Shown piece by piece: positions 12,864-14,773 of a stretch of DNA of 14,773 nt. Below the pieces are notes generated by a model that was not told where the DNA came from, made no database searches, and saw only the letters and a program-made list of their open reading frames with translations. Source of the stretch: JAVZGQ01 sp039000685 (GTDB taxonomy: Archaea; Aenigmatarchaeota; Aenigmatarchaeia; CG10238-14; SCSR01); contig JAWBNW010000013.1 in the NCBI GenBank assembly GCA_039000685.1, positions 1-14,773 on the forward strand. The letters are read 5' to 3'. How positions within the stretch are numbered: the first letter of the stretch is position 1; each line of letters opens with the position of its first letter. A program made the translations under genes and the position numbers.

Positions 12864-13037
12864 CTATAAACCAAAAATCATTGAAATTATGTAAAAAATA
12901 AATCCAATCAAACCAAGAATTGAAATACCCAAAACACAAATTCTCAATGTTTCCAAAAAATTTTCTCTGGCCGGAGTTTTGTTCAATTTTATAACACGCA
13001 CATACTCTTTTAATTTTTCCCTCATGTTTAATTTCAT
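12864..13037 (-). CDS. secE: Protein translocase subunit SecE/Sec61 gamma (Sss1)
   Basis: Small single-span subunit that clamps the SecY channel. It is 57 aa from ATG 13037 (GGTG 6 nt upstream). ATG 13025 would give 53 aa beginning MREKLKEYVRV, close to other archaeal proteins, so the start is uncertain by four residues. The amphipathic helix with KLKEYVRVIKLNKTPAREN is followed by one membrane helix (ILGLIGFIFYIISMIFG) at the C-terminus. Its position between ftsZ and nusG is standard in archaea. It lies 15 nt after the ftsZ stop. Confidence 0.93.
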   Translation of the reverse strand: MKLNMREKLKEYVRVIKLNKTPARENFLETLRICVLGISILGLIGFIFYIISMIFGL

Positions 13038-13052
13038 CATCAACACCAGAAA

Positions 13053-14773
13053 TCAATCAACGAAATCGATTCCCAATATTTTTTCTATATCTTTTCTCTC
13101 CTCTTTTGTCCATTTTTTTGTAGGCCCAAAAATTTGCGGCGACTTGACGCCAGTTATCACAAGCATGGCTCTCAAGGTCTCTCCCAACTCTTTTGCTATT
13201 TGTGCGCCCCAAATTATCTTTGCCTCAGGTGAAAGCCTTGTTGAAACAGCTTCAACTATTTGTTGAGCTTCCCTTATAGTTATGTCTGGCCCACCTATAA
13301 CATTTATCAAAGCCCCAGTTGCGCCATTTACATCTACAGTAATCAAAGGATTGCTCAAAGCCCTTTCAACAGCTTCCACTGCCCTATTCTCAGTATCACT
13401 TTCTCCCATCCCAATCATCGCCAACCCACCATTTTTCATTATACTCCTCACATCAGCAAAATCAAGATTGACCAAACCCGGTTTGGTCACAAGCTCCGCA
13501 ATCCCTTTGACAGCGTTAACCAAAACTTCGTCACAAATTTTGAAAGCTGTTGCAAGAGAGACATCCGGAACAACTTCCAAAAGCCTATCATTCGGTATGA
13601 CTATCATAGTATCCACATGATCTTCCAAATTCTCCAAACCTTCTCTTGCATTTGTCATTCTCTGCTTACCTTCCATACTGAAAGGCAAAGTAACAACAGC
13701 AATTGATAATATCCCCAATTTATTTGCTATTTCTGCAACAACAGGCAAACTTCCTGTTCCAGTATTATGTACAACAAAACCTTCTGCTATGAAATTATGA
13801 CTTCCTTCCACAGTTATATCATAAACTTCCTCCCCTCCCACGTATTTTACAGATTTTATTCTTGCAAAGCCAAAATGTTTGAAAAATTCAGAATTTGTAG
13901 ACCCTCTATATCCGTATAAAAATCCAATCCCCTTTCTTTCTCTATTCTTTTCTAGGCTCTCGTCCAATTGATAGATTTTATATATCCTTAAACACCATGT
14001 TGTTGTTTTTAATTTTTGTTTAGAGCTTGGAGCTTTAATTTCTCTTGTTCTTGAAGACACATTACTTGTTCTAAGTCCAAGATAATCACAGAGTACTTTT
14101 AATCTTTTGATGAGCTCTTCACTTCTCATTTCAAATCTTAACTCTACCCATCTTTTCCCATTCTTCCCTTCTTTTATGTAATAAGATCCATCAGCATCTG
14201 CTAAACCAAGAATAAACTCTTTTTTATGGCTGTCGGGCAGTTCAAAAACCCAGGACGGTATATCTTTTTCTGGTGAATACTTCTTTAGTCCCAAATTTTC
14301 TAAGATTTCATATGCTGTTTTAGAGTTTGCGTAGTACCAGTTCTTGCTTTTCTTAACTTCAATTCCAAAAACTTCTCTTATCAAATTTGCATATTTTTTG
14401 TTGTTTTCTTCATTCAAAGAAGGTGAAAAGCAAATTTTCCAACTTTTTTTGCTTTTTGTAATCCAACCATCGCCTAATAAGAACCCAAACAATCTACAGA
14501 ATTTTTCATTAAAGTAAATTTCATCATAAGGTTTGTTGATTTTTCCAAAATCTGGTAATTTTCTCGCAACCACTACCAAATCTCCTTGTTTGAGAAGCTC
14601 TGCTGGTATCCATTCGAGCGTGAACTTTGAAAATCTACCCTTCTTATCAGTTTTGAGCGGAGTTACTTTCAAGAAAGGATGGTCATATGAGGCATATATA
14701 GTTCTATTGTTTGTTTTAATTTCAAAAACTCTTTTGATTCCTGTTTTCATAGCTGCTAAAACTCTTTTCTTTT
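13053..14773 (-). CDS. ftsZ: FtsZ cell-division GTPase, C-terminal extein plus intein (5' end outside window)
   Basis: A tubulin-like GTPase that forms the cytokinetic ring. The frame is open to the window edge; the first codons belong to the intein. The extein resumes at 13763 with TGTGSLPVVAEIANKLG, the second half of the tubulin/FtsZ signature GGGTGTGS. Then come TLPFSMEGKQRMTNAREGL, IVIPNDRLLEV, the switch DFADVRSIMKNGGLAMIGMG and the C-terminal domain with DITIREAQQIVEAV and NPLITVDVNGATGALINVIGG. The extein part is 236 aa, so the mature protein would be about 360 aa, normal for archaea. It is the first visible gene of the secE-nusG-ribosomal operon. FtsZ can work only after the intein is spliced out, because the intein splits the nucleotide-binding loop. 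Confidence 0.95.
   Translation of the reverse strand, partial: KKRVLAAMKTGIKRVFEIKTNNRTIYASYDHPFLKVTPLKTDKKGRFSKFTLEWIPAELLKQGDLVVVARKLPDFGKINKPYDEIYFNEKFCRLFGFLLGDGWITKSKKSWKICFSPSLNEENNKKYANLIREVFGIEVKKSKNWYYANSKTAYEILENLGLKKYSPEKDIPSWVFELPDSHKKEFILGLADADGSYYIKEGKNGKRWVELRFEMRSEELIKRLKVLCDYLGLRTSNVSSRTREIKAPSSKQKLKTTTWCLRIYKIYQLDESLEKNRERKGIGFLYGYRGSTNSEFFKHFGFARIKSVKYVGGEEVYDITVEGSHNFIAEGFVVHNTGTGSLPVVAEIANKLGILSIAVVTLPFSMEGKQRMTNAREGLENLEDHVDTMIVIPNDRLLEVVPDVSLATAFKICDEVLVNAVKGIAELVTKPGLVNLDFADVRSIMKNGGLAMIGMGESDTENRAVEAVERALSNPLITVDVNGATGALINVIGGPDITIREAQQIVEAVSTRLSPEAKIIWGAQIAKELGETLRAMLVITGVKSPQIFGPTKKWTKEERKDIEKILGIDFVD
13764..14773 (-). mobile_element. Intein with LAGLIDADG homing endonuclease in ftsZ (5' end outside window)
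   Basis: At least 336 residues of self-splicing intein. Seen in order: block B-like YASYDHPFL (14669-14693 region), the AELLKQGDLVVVARK segment, first dodecapeptide LFGFLLGDGWI (from about 14492 down to 14463), second dodecapeptide ILGLADADGSY (about 14213 to 14187), block F VYDITVEGSHNF, and block G FVVHN with terminal His-Asn followed by Thr as the +1 extein residue. The catalytic aspartates of both dodecapeptides are present, so the endonuclease may still be active. Block A lies beyond the window. The insertion is at GGG/TGTGS of FtsZ, a conserved nucleotide-binding motif of the type inteins favour. Confidence 0.94.

Noticed and set aside
12854..12874. TTG start adding seven residues to NusG
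   Set aside because: It would overlap the secE stop region and place non-conserved residues before the family N-terminus. ATG 12853 has a suitable ribosome-binding site.

Overview
The window is a gene-dense, AT-rich archaeal chromosome segment. The archaeal identity is firm: it carries Kae1, Hel308, archaeal TrmI, DUF371 and DUF131 proteins, the Nop5/fibrillarin pair, Sss1-type SecE, NusG/Spt5, the L11-L1-L10-P1 ribosomal stalk operon, an intron-bearing tRNA-Pro and FtsZ with an intein. Very short intergenic gaps, many 1-nt or overlapping junctions and a shortened L10 would suit a small-genome euryarchaeal or DPANN-type lineage, but that placement is inference.

Layout. (1) 1-591 (-): 5' part of kae1, divergent over 35 bp from hel308 (627-2816, +). 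(2) 2855-5517 (-): DUF131 membrane protein, HtpX protease, TrmI tRNA m1A methyltransferase, a winged-helix-like/DUF371 protein and tRNA-Pro(CGG) with a 12-nt intron. (3) 5554-7544: nop5 (+) and flpA/fibrillarin (+), the box C/D methylation core, separated by a small membrane-protein gene on the opposite strand. (4) 7514-8461 (-): a zinc-ribbon protein, an unrecognised 37-aa ORF and a DEDD RNase H-like exonuclease. (5) 8543-14773 (-): ftsZ (with intein), secE, nusG, rpl11, rpl1, rpl10, rpl12, an HD phosphohydrolase and a DHH phosphoesterase, tightly packed and probably one long operon or superoperon.

The genes centre on translation and RNA modification: t6A (Kae1) and m1A (TrmI) in tRNA, rRNA 2'-O-methylation (Nop5/fibrillarin), the ribosomal stalk, transcription elongation (NusG), protein export (SecE), membrane quality control (HtpX), division (FtsZ) and DNA repair (Hel308).

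Most noteworthy: an intein with an apparently intact LAGLIDADG endonuclease placed inside the FtsZ GTPase signature; a hairpin in the only long spacer of the ribosomal operon that covers the rpl1 Shine-Dalgarno and could be an L1 autoregulatory site; an L10 lacking most of the usual archaeal stalk extension; an L11 with a rewritten proline loop; three divergent gene pairs with nearly the same 35-41 bp back-to-back promoter geometry; and an undescribed 37-aa ORF with a good ribosome-binding site. I saw no CRISPR array, insertion sequence or prophage.
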